DNA from: Burkholderia stabilis
Lineage (GTDB): Bacteria; Pseudomonadota; Gammaproteobacteria; Burkholderiales; Burkholderiaceae
Length of the DNA stretch: 64,000 nucleotides
Reading direction: 5' to 3'
Assembly: GCF_001742165.1 (NCBI RefSeq)
Contig: NZ_CP016442.1
Span: 1,178,001-1,242,000, forward strand
Of the stretch, positions 56,569-64,000 are shown in pieces (position 1 is the stretch's first letter; every line of letters starts with the position of its first letter). A program made the position numbers and the translations under genes. The notes under the pieces are model-generated. The model was given only the letters and a program-made list of their open reading frames with translations, did not search any database and was not told the origin of the DNA.

Positions 56569-57336
56569 TTATGCGCCGACCAGCGCGCGCGTCGTGAAGA
56601 ACAGCACCGACGGGCCGAGCAGGCAGCCGACGCCCGTATGGAAGGTCGCGACCAGCGCGCCGTACGGAACGAGCCGGCGATCGGTCGCGGCGAGCCCTGC
56701 GCTGACACCGCTGACGGTGCCCGCGAGGCCGCCGAAGATCATCGCGGAACGCGGCGTCTTCAGGCCCATGAAGTTCGCGGCAATCGGCGTGCCGACCATC
56801 ACGATGATCGCCTTCACGAGCCCCGTCGCGATGCTGAGCGCGATCACGTCGGAACTCGCACCGATCGCGGCGCCCGTGACGGGCCCGACGATATAGGTGA
56901 CGGCGCCCGCGCCGATCGTCGTCATGCTGACCGCGTCGGTATAGCCGAACGCGCGCGCGATGCACGCGCCGACGATGAACGGCAGCACGGTGCCGAGCAG
57001 CAGCGACACGACGCCGACGAGGCCGGCCTTGCGCGCCTCGGTCGGCTGCACTTCGAATGCGGTCGCGACGATCGCGAAATCGCGCAGCATCGCGCCGCCC
57101 ATCAGGCCGACGCCCGCGAACAGCGGCACGTCGGCGATCCCCTTCTCGCCGCCGGTGAAGGCGCCGCCGACATACGCGAGCGCCAGACCGATCACGATCG
57201 CGATCGCGGAGCCGTGCACGCGGCCGAACGTCAGCTTGCGCGACGCGATCGACGACAGCCACATGATCAGGCCGACCAGCGCGAACGACGCGACGAGCCC
57301 GTTGTGGGCGACGACTTTTTCGAGCATCTGCAGCAT
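56569..57336 (-). CDS. madM: Malonate transporter subunit MadM
   Basis: MadM has 255 aa from ATG at complement 57334-57336, with several membrane helices. Together with MadL it forms a malonate:Na+ symporter described for Malonomonas. Visible parts are FAGVGLMGGAMLRDFAIVATAF and GAGAVTYIVGPVTGAAIGAS. It follows madL by 11 nt. The longer open frame upstream is a madL shadow. Confidence 0.92.
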   Translation of the reverse strand: MLQMLEKVVAHNGLVASFALVGLIMWLSSIASRKLTFGRVHGSAIAIVIGLALAYVGGAFTGGEKGIADVPLFAGVGLMGGAMLRDFAIVATAFEVQPTEARKAGLVGVVSLLLGTVLPFIVGACIARAFGYTDAVSMTTIGAGAVTYIVGPVTGAAIGASSDVIALSIATGLVKAIIVMVGTPIAANFMGLKTPRSAMIFGGLAGTVSGVSAGLAATDRRLVPYGALVATFHTGVGCLLGPSVLFFTTRALVGA

Positions 57337-57347
57337 GGCGGCCTCCG

Positions 57348-57743
57348 TTACTGTTCTTCGAATTGCGGCACGCCCGCGAAGGCCGTGTCGTCGCGCCCGG
57401 TGCGCACGAGTACCGCAATGCAGCATGCGCAGATCGCGACCGCGCCGACGGCGGCCAGCAGCGCGACCGGCCCGCCCTTCAGCGCGGCGACGACGTTCTG
57501 GTTCGCGGCCATCGCGACGACGACCGGGATGTACATCGCGCCCCAGAAACCGACGCCGGCCTCGGTCTCCTTCGGCAGCCAGCCGCGGCGGTGCAGCCAC
57601 AGGCGCAGGCAGATCAGCAGCAGCATCGCGATGCCGACGCCGCCGACGTTGGTCTTCACGCCGATCGCGCTGCCCAGCAGGTCGCCGAGGAACAGTCCGG
57701 CCAGGTGGCAGAACGCCAGCAGCGCGGTTCCGTAGATGATCAT
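57348..57743 (-). CDS. madL: Malonate transporter subunit MadL
   Basis: MadL has 131 aa with four membrane helices (IIYGTALLAFCHLAGLFLGDLLG, VGIAMLLLICLRLWL, FWGAMYIPVVVAMAANQNVV and ALLAAVGAVAICACCIAVLV). It is the small partner of MadM in malonate uptake. It is the first gene of the malonate operon and is divergent from mdcR. Confidence 0.92.
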   Translation of the reverse strand: MIIYGTALLAFCHLAGLFLGDLLGSAIGVKTNVGGVGIAMLLLICLRLWLHRRGWLPKETEAGVGFWGAMYIPVVVAMAANQNVVAALKGGPVALLAAVGAVAICACCIAVLVRTGRDDTAFAGVPQFEEQ

Positions 57744-58070
57744 GAGTCGTCTCCAGTCTCTTCGTGACGGGCGCCAGACGCGCGCGGGAGACAACCTGCA
57801 CGCCGATCCCGTGCGCGGGCTGTCTCCTGCGGCGGTGCGCCGCGACCCGGCGGCCCGTCGTGCGGGCGCGTTCTCGGGCGGTCGATGGGATGATACGGTT
57901 TCGGGCCGGACGCCGGATGCCGTAGACTGACCGATGCGGCCGCCGGCACGACACGGGCTACGCGTCCGGTTCGTCCCGTTGCACGGGCCGCACCGGGGCG
58001 TGATCCGATACTAGCCCCGCAAAATCCGGCCATTTATGAAGTTGTCGAAACCGATTCAGTGGATTTAGCA
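57744..58070. promoter_or_regulatory. Divergent control region madL / mdcR
   Basis: These 327 bases separate the malonate operon from its LysR regulator gene, the usual place for MdcR binding sites and both promoters. The stretch 58035-58070 near mdcR is AT-richer than the rest. I see no clear palindrome with the T-N11-A pattern and no convincing -10/-35 pair. No small gene with a good ribosome-binding site was found. Confidence 0.45.
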
Positions 58071-58919
58071 ATGCGTCCGTTACCGCCCGAGCTGCTGCGC
58101 AGCTTCGTCGCCGTCGCCCAGTCCGGCAGCTTCACCGCCGCGTCCGAGCGCGTGAGCCTGTCGCAATCGACCGTCAGCCAGCACATCCGCCGCCTCGAGG
58201 AGCTGCTCGACCGGCCGCTCTTCGAGCGCGACACGCGCAACGTGCACCTGTCGCAGCACGGCGACGCGCTGTTCCGCTACGCGGTGCGCATCCTCGAACT
58301 GATGGACGAAGCCGTCACGTCGGTGTGCGGGCCGCCGCTGTCGGGCAAGGTGCGGCTCGCGATGTCGGAGGATTTCGCGTCGGCGCACCTGACGTCCGCC
58401 CTGGCGAGCTTCGTACAGCGCAATCCGGAAGTCGAGCTCGCGATCTCGACCGGGCTGTCGGGCGACCTGTTCGACGCGCTCGACGAGGGCCGGCACGATC
58501 TCGTGTTCGCGAAGCGCATCGCGGGCAGCCGGCGCGGCCGCGTGATCCGCAGCGAGCCGCTGTACTGGTGCACCGGCCCCGATTCGCGCATCACCGGCCA
58601 CGAAACCGTGCTGCCGCTCGCGATGCATCCAGAACCGAGCGTGTCGCGCCGCCGCGTGCTCGAATCGCTCGAGGCCGTCGGGCGGCCGTACCGGATCGCG
58701 GTCGTGAGCAGCAGCGTCGCGGTACTGCGCGCGGCCGCGAGCGCGGGGCTCGGCGTCAGCGCGTTCGCCGGCTACGTGATTCCGGCCGGGCTCGCGCGGC
58801 TCGACGCCGGGTTGCCCGAGCTCGGCGAACTCGAATACGTGATCGACCGGCCGGCGGCCGCGTCGCGCTCGACGCTCGCGCTCGAAGCCACGCTGATCGC
58901 GGCGGCGGCCGAGTTGTAA
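58071..58919 (+). CDS. mdcR: LysR-type regulator of malonate use, MdcR
   Basis: The protein has 282 aa from ATG 58071; a GTG four codons upstream is an alternative. The N-terminal winged helix-turn-helix is typical (LLRSFVAVAQSGSFTAASERVSLSQSTVSQHIRRLEELLDRPLFERD, residues 9-55). The C-terminal effector domain (GKVRLAMSEDFASAHL onward) would sense malonate or a derivative. Its divergent position next to madL-madM-mdc supports the name; direct evidence for the ligand is not in the sequence. Confidence 0.87.
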   Translation: MRPLPPELLRSFVAVAQSGSFTAASERVSLSQSTVSQHIRRLEELLDRPLFERDTRNVHLSQHGDALFRYAVRILELMDEAVTSVCGPPLSGKVRLAMSEDFASAHLTSALASFVQRNPEVELAISTGLSGDLFDALDEGRHDLVFAKRIAGSRRGRVIRSEPLYWCTGPDSRITGHETVLPLAMHPEPSVSRRRVLESLEAVGRPYRIAVVSSSVAVLRAAASAGLGVSAFAGYVIPAGLARLDAGLPELGELEYVIDRPAAASRSTLALEATLIAAAAEL

Positions 58920-59078
58920 CACCGCGGCGCGCACGCGCCGCCGCACCTGCCAACTGACAGCTTTGCCCGGAACGCGTCATCGTCCGCGCAGCACCCGCTC
59001 GCGACAATGGGGCCCATCGGAACGCACGGCATGCCGCCGCGCGCATCCGGTGTCCCGTCCCCTTGATCGGAGCACACC

Positions 59079-59357
59079 ATGAATTTCTTGCGATTCGCTG
59101 TCGCCACCGCTGCAGCCGCGCTGCTGTCCCCCGCCTTTGCGCAGGCCGACGCCACGGCGCCCGAGCGGGGGCTGACCCGCGCGGAAGTCATCGCCCAGCT
59201 CAAGCAGGCCTATCTCGACGGCCAACTGCCGACGAACGACGGCAACTATCCGCCGAGCGCCGAAACGCGCGCACGCAACCGCGAACTCGTGCAGGCCGCG
59301 AACCCCGCATGGCTTGCCCAGACGCCGCAGGCACCGCAAACGGCGGCGCAGCAGTAA
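59079..59357 (+). CDS. DUF4148 exported protein
   Basis: The protein has 92 aa with a signal peptide (NFLRFAVATAAAALLSPAFA). The mature part LTRAEVIAQLKQAYLDGQLPTNDGNYPPS is the core of DUF4148, a small periplasmic family expanded in Burkholderia, with no known role. The Gln/Ala-rich C-terminus is probably disordered. ATG 59079 has GGAG nearby (TCGGAGCACACC). It converges on the dehydrogenase gene. Confidence 0.88.
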   Translation: MNFLRFAVATAAAALLSPAFAQADATAPERGLTRAEVIAQLKQAYLDGQLPTNDGNYPPSAETRARNRELVQAANPAWLAQTPQAPQTAAQQ

Positions 59358-59394
59358 CCGCGCGGCCCGGCCGATACGCTGCGCCGACGCGCAA

Positions 59395-60312
59395 TCAGGG
59401 CAGGAAGCTGCGGCGCCGCGCGTCGATCAACTCGACGAGCAGCCGGTCGCGCTCGGCCGCCAGCTCCTGCATCGAACGCTCGCCCTGGATCTCGCGTAAT
59501 GCTTCGTTCAGCTTGCGATCGACTTCCGGATCGAACGACGGCGTGCCGAGGTCGTCCCACCAGCTCGTGATCGGCCCCGACAGGTGTTCGAGGAAGTGCG
59601 CGATCCCGCCCGCGCCACCGCCGAGGTGATAGGTCAGGCACTGCCCCATCAGCCCCCAGCGCAGGCCCGGGCCCCATGCAACGGCCTTGTCCGCATCGGC
59701 CACGCTCACGACGCCTTCGCCGACGAGGTGATACACCTCGCGGAACAGCGCGGCCGCGAGCCGGTTCGCGACGTGGCCGGTCATCTCCTTGTTCAGGACG
59801 ATCGTCTGCTTGCCGAGTGCATCGTAGAAAGCCTTCACGCGCGCGATCACGTCCTTGCCGGTCGCATCGCCGCCGACCAGCTCGACGAGCGGAATCAGGT
59901 GCGGCGGGTTGAACGGATGCGCGATCAGGCAGCGCTCCGGATGTTTCGCGCACGCGGTCTGGATGTCCGACATCTTCAGTCCCGACGAACTCGACGCGAT
60001 CGGCACATGCGCGGGCAGCACGTCGTCCATTTGCTGGTACAGCGCGCGCTTCAGGTCGAGCCGTTCGGGGCCGTTTTCCTGCACGAAATCGACACCGTCG
60101 AGCGCGCGGGAAAGATCAGCGTCGAACGACAGCCGCGCGGAAAGTTCGGCCGCCCGTTCGCCGAGAAACGCGACAAGCGTGTCGCGCAGCCGCGCCTCGG
60201 CTTGCGGCGCCGGATCGGTCGCGACGACGTCGAAGCCCTGCGCCAGATAGAAAGCCGCCCAGCTCGCGCCGATCACGCCGGCGCCGACGATCGCGATACG
60301 TCGAATGTCCAT
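59395..60312 (-). CDS. 3-hydroxyacyl-CoA dehydrogenase family protein
   Basis: The protein has 305 aa from ATG at complement 60310-60312. It has the NAD-binding Rossmann motif GAGVIGASWAAF at residues 10-21, catalytic SSSSGLKMSD, HPFNPPHLIPLVE with the His-x-x-x-Pro-P segment, and the C-terminal GHVANRLAAALFREVYHLV. Close relatives include L-carnitine dehydrogenase and 3-hydroxybutyryl-CoA dehydrogenase-like enzymes. Which substrate is used cannot be decided here. It is not part of an obvious beta-oxidation operon. Confidence 0.87.
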   Translation of the reverse strand: MDIRRIAIVGAGVIGASWAAFYLAQGFDVVATDPAPQAEARLRDTLVAFLGERAAELSARLSFDADLSRALDGVDFVQENGPERLDLKRALYQQMDDVLPAHVPIASSSSGLKMSDIQTACAKHPERCLIAHPFNPPHLIPLVELVGGDATGKDVIARVKAFYDALGKQTIVLNKEMTGHVANRLAAALFREVYHLVGEGVVSVADADKAVAWGPGLRWGLMGQCLTYHLGGGAGGIAHFLEHLSGPITSWWDDLGTPSFDPEVDRKLNEALREIQGERSMQELAAERDRLLVELIDARRRSFLP

Positions 60313-60401
60313 GGTTGTCCCGTCTCGTTGGTCTGTTGAATTCGCAACGATTGTCGCATCGAATCGCACGGACACGCGTTGACGCAAGTTGCAGGCTCCC
60401 T

Positions 60402-60430
60402 CTTGAAATGCGCTGCGGCGGCCACTAATT
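60402..60430 (+). promoter_or_regulatory. Sigma-32-like heat-shock promoter
   Basis: CTTGAAA (60402-60408) is a perfect match to the sigma-32 -35 element. After 13 bp comes CCACTAATT, a partial match to the CCCCATNT -10 element. It lies about 120 nt upstream of the first small heat-shock gene and points toward it. Confidence 0.6.
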
Positions 60431-60557
60431 ACGCGTTGCCGGGCAGTGCTCCATGCAACGCACTGCCCCCGTTTCGAACCCAGTGGAGCCACCCGTCGCG
60501 CCCGCCGCAGGCGTCGCGCCGTCACGTCTCCCGCGTTTCCCGTCCCGGAGGACCATC

Positions 60558-60998
60558 ATGAGCGGTATTCATTTCGGCAACGATCTGTTCGACGATTTCG
60601 CCCGCGTGCAGCGGCACGTGGCGAACCTGTTCGGCGAACGCCCGTCCGGCATCCGCGCGGTGCGGCCGGGTACCTTTCCCGCGCTCGACGTCGGCGCGAC
60701 CGACGACGCGATCGAGATCGTCGCGTTCGCGCCCGGCATGGCCGCGGCCGATTTCGACGTGTCGATCGACAAGGATCTGCTGACGATCAGCGGCGAGCGC
60801 AAGCCCGCGCCGCGCGGCGAAGGCGACGACGTGCGCACCTATGCGCAGGAGCGCTTTCACGGCCCATTCCGCCGCGTCGTCGAATTGCCGAGGGATGCGG
60901 ATGCCGACCAGGTCAGCGCCCGCTACGAAAACGGCTGCCTGCTGATTCGGGTCGGCCGTCGCGAAGCATCGAAGCCGCGCGCCATCACCGTTCAGTAA
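60558..60998 (+). CDS. Hsp20 small heat-shock protein (first of pair)
   Basis: The protein has 146 aa. It starts at ATG 60558, with GGAGGACC just before it. The alpha-crystallin domain covers about residues 35-140: ALDVGATDDAIEIVAFAPGMAAADFDVSIDKDLLTISGERK, then FHGPFRRVVELPRDADADQVSARYENGCLLIRVG. The ERFHGPFRR and the G-x-L-like ENGCLLIRV are family signatures; the last normally reads G-V/I-L. Such proteins hold unfolded proteins in oligomers. It is followed by a second Hsp20 gene after 16 nt. Confidence 0.93.
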   Translation: MSGIHFGNDLFDDFARVQRHVANLFGERPSGIRAVRPGTFPALDVGATDDAIEIVAFAPGMAAADFDVSIDKDLLTISGERKPAPRGEGDDVRTYAQERFHGPFRRVVELPRDADADQVSARYENGCLLIRVGRREASKPRAITVQ

Positions 60999-61014
60999 TC
61001 TTCAGGATACCGAC

Positions 61015-61425
61015 ATGTACACGAACCCGACCCTTGCCGAGCGCCACACGAGCGCCGTTCACCCTGCTGCCGCAGAAGCCGCGCGCCGGCCCGTCGCCAC
61101 GCCGGCCGTCGACATCGTCGAAGACGCTCGCGGCGTCACGCTGCAGGCCGACCTGCCCGGCGTGCCGCGCGAGAATCTCGACGTGAAGGTGCACGACAAC
61201 ACGCTGACGATCGAAGCCGACACGCGCATCGACACGCCGGCCGACCTGCGCGTGCGGCACGCCGAAGCCCGCGCGCCGCGCTATGCGCGCACGTTCGTGC
61301 TGAGTCCCGATCTCGATACGTCGAAGATCGACGCGAACCTGCGCGACGGCGTGCTGACGCTGACGATTCCGCGCCGCGAAGAAACGCGTCCGCGCCGCAT
61401 CGACGTGACGGCCGGCAACGCGTAA
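61015..61425 (+). CDS. Hsp20 small heat-shock protein (second of pair)
   Basis: The protein has 136 aa. The alpha-crystallin domain has ATPAVDIVEDARGVTLQADLPGVPRENLDVKVHDNTLTIEAD and the C-terminal RDGVLTLTIPRRE with the G-x-L motif. It is shorter in the middle than partner one. A Pro-rich N-terminus precedes it. It is 16 nt after the first gene and followed by a terminator. Paired divergent class A/B sHsps often co-assemble, which is inference here. Confidence 0.93.
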   Translation: MYTNPTLAERHTSAVHPAAAEAARRPVATPAVDIVEDARGVTLQADLPGVPRENLDVKVHDNTLTIEADTRIDTPADLRVRHAEARAPRYARTFVLSPDLDTSKIDANLRDGVLTLTIPRREETRPRRIDVTAGNA

Positions 61426-61463
61426 GCGCAGCAACGCCGACGCGCGACGTGTTGCAACGCGCA

Positions 61464-61506
61464 TGAAAAAGCCCCGCCGGGCGCGATGCCGGGCGGGGCT
61501 TTTTTT
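61464..61506. terminator. Terminator after the Hsp20 pair, bidirectional
   Basis: GCCCCGCC (61471-61478) pairs with GGCGGGGC (61492-61499) plus inner GC pairs. Seven T (61500-61506) follow on plus, and five T (61466-61470) on minus. It separates the Hsp20 operon from the convergent zinc-ribbon gene. The lead-in CATGAAAAAGCCCCG is shared with the terminator at 47206. Confidence 0.85.
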
Positions 61507-61552
61507 ACGACGAACAACGAACGACGCGCATGCGCGCACGCCGTATCCGGAT

Positions 61553-61858
61553 TCAATCGAAGTCGAACAGGTCGAACACCGACTTCTTGCGACGCTGGCC
61601 GTCGTGCCGGTGGCGGTCGTCGTGCGAACGGCCGTCGCGCCCCCAGTTGTCGCGTTCGCGCGGCGCGTTGGCCTGGGTATCGCGCGTGGCAGGCGCGTCG
61701 TCGCGGCGTGCCGGCGCGTCGCTGCTCTCGCGGGCGATCAGCTTGTCGAGTTCGCCGCGATCGAGCCACACGCCGCGGCACGTCGGGCAGTAGTCGATCT
61801 CGATCGACTGGCGCTCGGCCATCAGCAGGTCGGGCGTCTTGCAGACTGGGCATTTCAT
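61553..61858 (-). CDS. TFIIB-type zinc-ribbon protein
   Basis: The protein has 101 aa. The N-terminal zinc ribbon has MKCPVCKTPDLL and IDYCPTCRGVWLDRGELDKLI, four Cys in two CxxC knuckles, as in the zf-TFIIB family. The rest is low-complexity, rich in Asp, Arg and His (GRSHDDRHRHDGQRR), and ends in an acidic-aromatic motif (SVFDLFDFD). It is probably soluble. Role unknown; the tail could bind nucleic acid or protein partners. Confidence 0.88.
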   Translation of the reverse strand: MKCPVCKTPDLLMAERQSIEIDYCPTCRGVWLDRGELDKLIARESSDAPARRDDAPATRDTQANAPRERDNWGRDGRSHDDRHRHDGQRRKKSVFDLFDFD

Positions 61859-61936
61859 CGTGCTTCTCCTTTCCGTGCGAATTCCGCTTGAAGGCGTGCG
61901 AGCCGGCTGCCGCAGCAGCGGCCCGCACGCGGTGGC

Positions 61937-62692
61937 TCAGTGCTCTTCCACTCGTGCCGCGCGCTTCGCCTTCGCGCGCCGCGCCAGCATGTTCATGCCT
62001 TCGACGAACGCGGAGAACGCCATCGCCGCGTAGATGTAACCCTTCGGCACGTGCGACCCGAAACCTTCGGCGATCAGCGTCATGCCGATCACGACGAGGA
62101 ACGACAGCGCGAGCATCACGATGGTCGGGTTGCGGTCGATGAAGCGCGCGAGCGGCTGCGCGGCGAACAGCATCACGGCCACCGCGACGATCACCGCGAC
62201 GAACATGATCGGAACGTGCTCGGTCATGCCGATCGCGGTCACGATGCTGTCGATCGAGAACACGATGTCGAGCATCACGATCTGGCCGATCGCGGCCCAC
62301 ACCGTCAGGCCGGCCGCGCCGCCCGAGCCGCCCGCGCCTTCGCCGTCGTGCGACACGTGGTGATGGATCTCGGTGGTCGCCTTCCACACGAGGAACAGGC
62401 CGCCCGACAGCAGGATCACGTCGCGCCACGAGAACGCATGATCGAAGAGCGTGAACACCGGCTCGGTGAGACTCGCGATCCACGCGACGCTGCCGAGCAG
62501 CGCGAGGCGCATCACGAGCGCGAGCGCGATGCCCAGGCGCTGCGTGCGGGCGCGCTGCGCTTCGGGCAGCTTGTTGCTGAGGATCGAGATGAAGATCAGG
62601 TTGTCGATGCCGAGCACGACTTCCATCACGACGAGCGTCAGGAGCGCGGCCCAGACGGCGGGGTCGGCGGCAAGCGTCATCAGGTAGTCCAT
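61937..62692 (-). CDS. TerC family integral membrane protein
   Basis: The protein has 251 aa with seven membrane helices. Family motifs are [18 protein letters not shown] (with the conserved Asp) and [20 protein letters not shown] (second conserved Asp pair). TerC proteins are linked to tellurite resistance and, in some bacteria, to manganese export. A His-containing loop ([12 protein letters not shown]) lies between helices. It is divergent from a LysR gene across 108 bases that carry nested palindromes. Confidence 0.92.
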   Translation of the reverse strand: MDYLMTLAADPAVWAALLTLVVMEVVLGIDNLIFISILSNKLPEAQRARTQRLGIALALVMRLALLGSVAWIASLTEPVFTLFDHAFSWRDVILLSGGLFLVWKATTEIHHHVSHDGEGAGGSGGAAGLTVWAAIGQIVMLDIVFSIDSIVTAIGMTEHVPIMFVAVIVAVAVMLFAAQPLARFIDRNPTIVMLALSFLVVIGMTLIAEGFGSHVPKGYIYAAMAFSAFVEGMNMLARRAKAKRAARVEEH

Positions 62693-62740
62693 GAAATGGG
62701 CCGATACGAAAGTGGAAAGCCAGATGATATTCCGCCCCGG

Positions 62741-62791
62741 ACTTCGGAAAAATCAGAGAGAATCTGATTTTAAGTTCGGTTTTTACGAAGT
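62741..62791. promoter_or_regulatory. Nested palindrome between terC and the LysR gene
   Basis: Inner perfect repeat: AAAATCAGA (62749-62757) and TCTGATTTT (62763-62771), 9 bp, 5-nt gap. Outer repeat: ACTTCGGAAAAA (62741-62752) and TTTTTACGAAGT (62780-62791), 11 of 12 matches. The whole lies 50 bases from terC and 10 from the LysR start. It is a strong candidate operator for the LysR protein, or a structured leader. Confidence 0.6.
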
Positions 62792-62800
62792 AACGATCCG

Positions 62801-63694
62801 ATGCTGAATTTCCGCCATCTGTACTATTTCTGGGTCGTCGTGAAGGAAGGCGGCTTCGCACGCGCGGCCGAACGGCTCGACATGGCCGTGCAGACGATCA
62901 GCGCGCAGGTGCGCGAGCTCGAGAAATCGCTCGGGCACCAGTTGCTGCGCCCGGCCGGGCGCGGCGTCACGATGACCGACGCAGGCCAGGCCGCGTTCGC
63001 GCGCGCGGAGGCCATCTTCGAGATGGGGCGGCTGATTCCCGACGAAGTGCGCGCGGCAGCCAGCCAGCCGACCGTGCGGCTCGCGGTCGGCCTCGCCGAC
63101 GGCATCTCGAAGCTCGCTGCGCACGCGATCCTCGCGCCGGTGCTCGACACGCCCACGCTGCGCCTGCTGTGCCACGAGGGCGAGCACGATGCGCTGCTCG
63201 CGGAACTCGCGCTGCATCATCTCGATCTCGTGCTGGCCGGCCAGGGCGCGCCATCGGGGTCGAACCTGCGCGTGACGAGCGAGCGGCTCGTCGCGTCGCC
63301 GGTCGACTGGTACGGGCCCGCCGCGCTCGTCACGCCGGCCGCGCGGCAACGCTTTCCGCAATGCCTGGCCGAGTTGCCGGTGCTGCTGCCGACCGCCCAC
63401 TCGGCGCTGCGCGCGCGCCTCGACCTGTGGCTGGAAGAAGAACGGATCGTGCCGCGCGTGGCCGGGGAATTCGAGGACAGCGCGCTGATGGCCGTGTTCG
63501 CGGCGCGCGGCCTCGGCGTGTTTCCGCTCAGCGAACTCGGCGCGAACGATGCGTCGCTGCTGCGCGGCCTCAGGCGGCTCGGGCGCGCGGAAGGCGTAAC
63601 CGAAGAGATCCACGCGATCCGCTCGCGGCGCGGCGAACATCATCCGCTGACCGCGCAATTGCTGGCTTCCGCGCGGCCGTCGCCGGCCGGCTAG
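62801..63694 (+). CDS. LysR-type regulator, NhaR-like
   Basis: The protein has 297 aa. The N-terminal domain LNFRHLYYFWVVVKEGGFARAAERLDMAVQTISAQVRELEKSLGHQL follows the NhaR pattern (NhaR activates the Na+/H+ antiporter gene nhaA in E. coli). The C-terminal effector domain runs from PTVRLAVGLADGISKLAAHAIL. Given its place beside terC, it probably controls terC; whether Na+, pH or a metal is sensed is unknown. Confidence 0.87.
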   Translation: MLNFRHLYYFWVVVKEGGFARAAERLDMAVQTISAQVRELEKSLGHQLLRPAGRGVTMTDAGQAAFARAEAIFEMGRLIPDEVRAAASQPTVRLAVGLADGISKLAAHAILAPVLDTPTLRLLCHEGEHDALLAELALHHLDLVLAGQGAPSGSNLRVTSERLVASPVDWYGPAALVTPAARQRFPQCLAELPVLLPTAHSALRARLDLWLEEERIVPRVAGEFEDSALMAVFAARGLGVFPLSELGANDASLLRGLRRLGRAEGVTEEIHAIRSRRGEHHPLTAQLLASARPSPAG

Positions 63695-63808
63695 CGCCCG
63701 CTCACACCCGTTCGCGCCCCGTTCTCGCCGGCAGCGGTCGTGCGCCGGCCGGCAAAAGCCGTCACAGGTGGAAACAGCCGCCGAAGCGAGCGCGACATCA
63801 AACGAAAC

Positions 63809-63814
63809 TATAAT
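63809..63814 (+). promoter_or_regulatory. -10 element for the gene at the right edge
   Basis: A perfect TATAAT in an AT-rich spot (AAACTATAATGACG) lies 130 bases before ATG 63944. No good -35 is visible 17 bases upstream. The rest of 63695-63943 shows nothing else. Confidence 0.4.
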
Positions 63815-63943
63815 GACGCCCCGGCCATCCGAGATTGCCACGCACCCGCTACCGGCCCCGCCCTTTCGCGACGGCCGCCACCCGGTTGCCGCGCGACGCG
63901 CGCAACCCGGCGCGGCATCTCGCCGAGCCTTCTGAAAGACGCC

Positions 63944-64000
63944 ATGCACAACCGATTTCGCCTGTTTTCCGTTTCGTGCGCGCTCGCGGCCGCGACCGTG
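63944..64000 (+). CDS. Exported protein, 5' part only (window ends)
   Basis: ATG 63944 opens 19 codons to the window edge. They encode HNRFRLFSVSCALAAATV, the positive start and hydrophobic core of a signal peptide. The rest of the gene is outside the window, so no function can be assigned. The promoter candidate at 63809 is on the same strand. Confidence 0.55.
   Translation, partial: MHNRFRLFSVSCALAAATV

Noticed and set aside
57740..58033. 97-codon minus-strand frame upstream of madL
   Set aside because: Arg/Pro/Gly-rich composition, no ribosome-binding site, and it overlaps the expected control region of the malonate operon.

Overview
The window is chromosomal DNA of a GC-rich betaproteobacterium, almost certainly Burkholderia and probably the cepacia complex. 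I infer this from the codon bias, from the gene orders (rlmE-ftsH-folP-glmM; carA-lysE-carB-greA; pstSCAB-phoU-phoB-phoR; mltD, gloB, rnhA, dnaQ) and from near-canonical Burkholderia protein starts. No rRNA, CRISPR array, prophage or replication origin was seen.

Positions 1-3.6 kb are accessory DNA next to a tRNA-Arg(TCT) gene: a partial gene running off the left edge, two predicted secreted proteins of unknown function, an orphan Imm1-type immunity gene and an intact IS256-family element with perfect 8-bp target duplications. From 3.9 to 13.8 kb there is a housekeeping and envelope mixture: uppP, an aldose epimerase, an NlpD-like lipoprotein, an AMP-forming acyl-CoA synthetase, a MATE exporter, an OlsB-type acyltransferase, sixA, tRNA-Pro(TGG), and four very small proteins (28, 39, 56 and 58 aa) that standard gene calling often misses.

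Positions 13.8-26.1 kb are the phosphate region: divergent ppx and ppk, then the convergent pstS-pstC-pstA-pstB-phoU-phoB-phoR operon. A five-heptamer Pho box array precedes pstS. Weaker but correctly spaced Pho boxes precede ppk and olsB, so phosphate uptake, polyphosphate and phosphorus-free lipid synthesis may share PhoB control. An IS150-group IS3 element sits exactly in the 4-nt loop of the former bidirectional terminator between ppk and phoR. It brings its own terminator-like hairpin on the ppk side but none on the phoR side. This is the most striking feature of the window.

Positions 26.4-45.2 kb hold conserved core genes: glmM, folP, ftsH, rlmE, yhbY, greA, carB/carA with an embedded LysE-type exporter, an MFS transporter, mltD, gloB, a methyltransferase, rnhA, dnaQ and ynfA. 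Positions 45.7-50.3 kb hold a ProP-like transporter behind a long leader, a PHB depolymerase, a phosphoribosyltransferase and a degenerate phospholipase-D-like protein.

Positions 50.4-58.9 kb are a complete biotin-independent malonate decarboxylase operon. It reads madL-madM-mdcA-C-D-E-G-B-H on the minus strand and diverges from the LysR gene mdcR. Together these genes import malonate, build the 2'-(5''-triphosphoribosyl)-3'-dephospho-CoA prosthetic group, load it and decarboxylate malonate to acetate. The right end carries a DUF4148 protein, a 3-hydroxyacyl-CoA dehydrogenase, twin small heat-shock proteins behind a sigma-32-like promoter, a zinc-ribbon protein, terC with a divergent LysR gene around a nested palindrome, and the first 19 codons of an exported protein.
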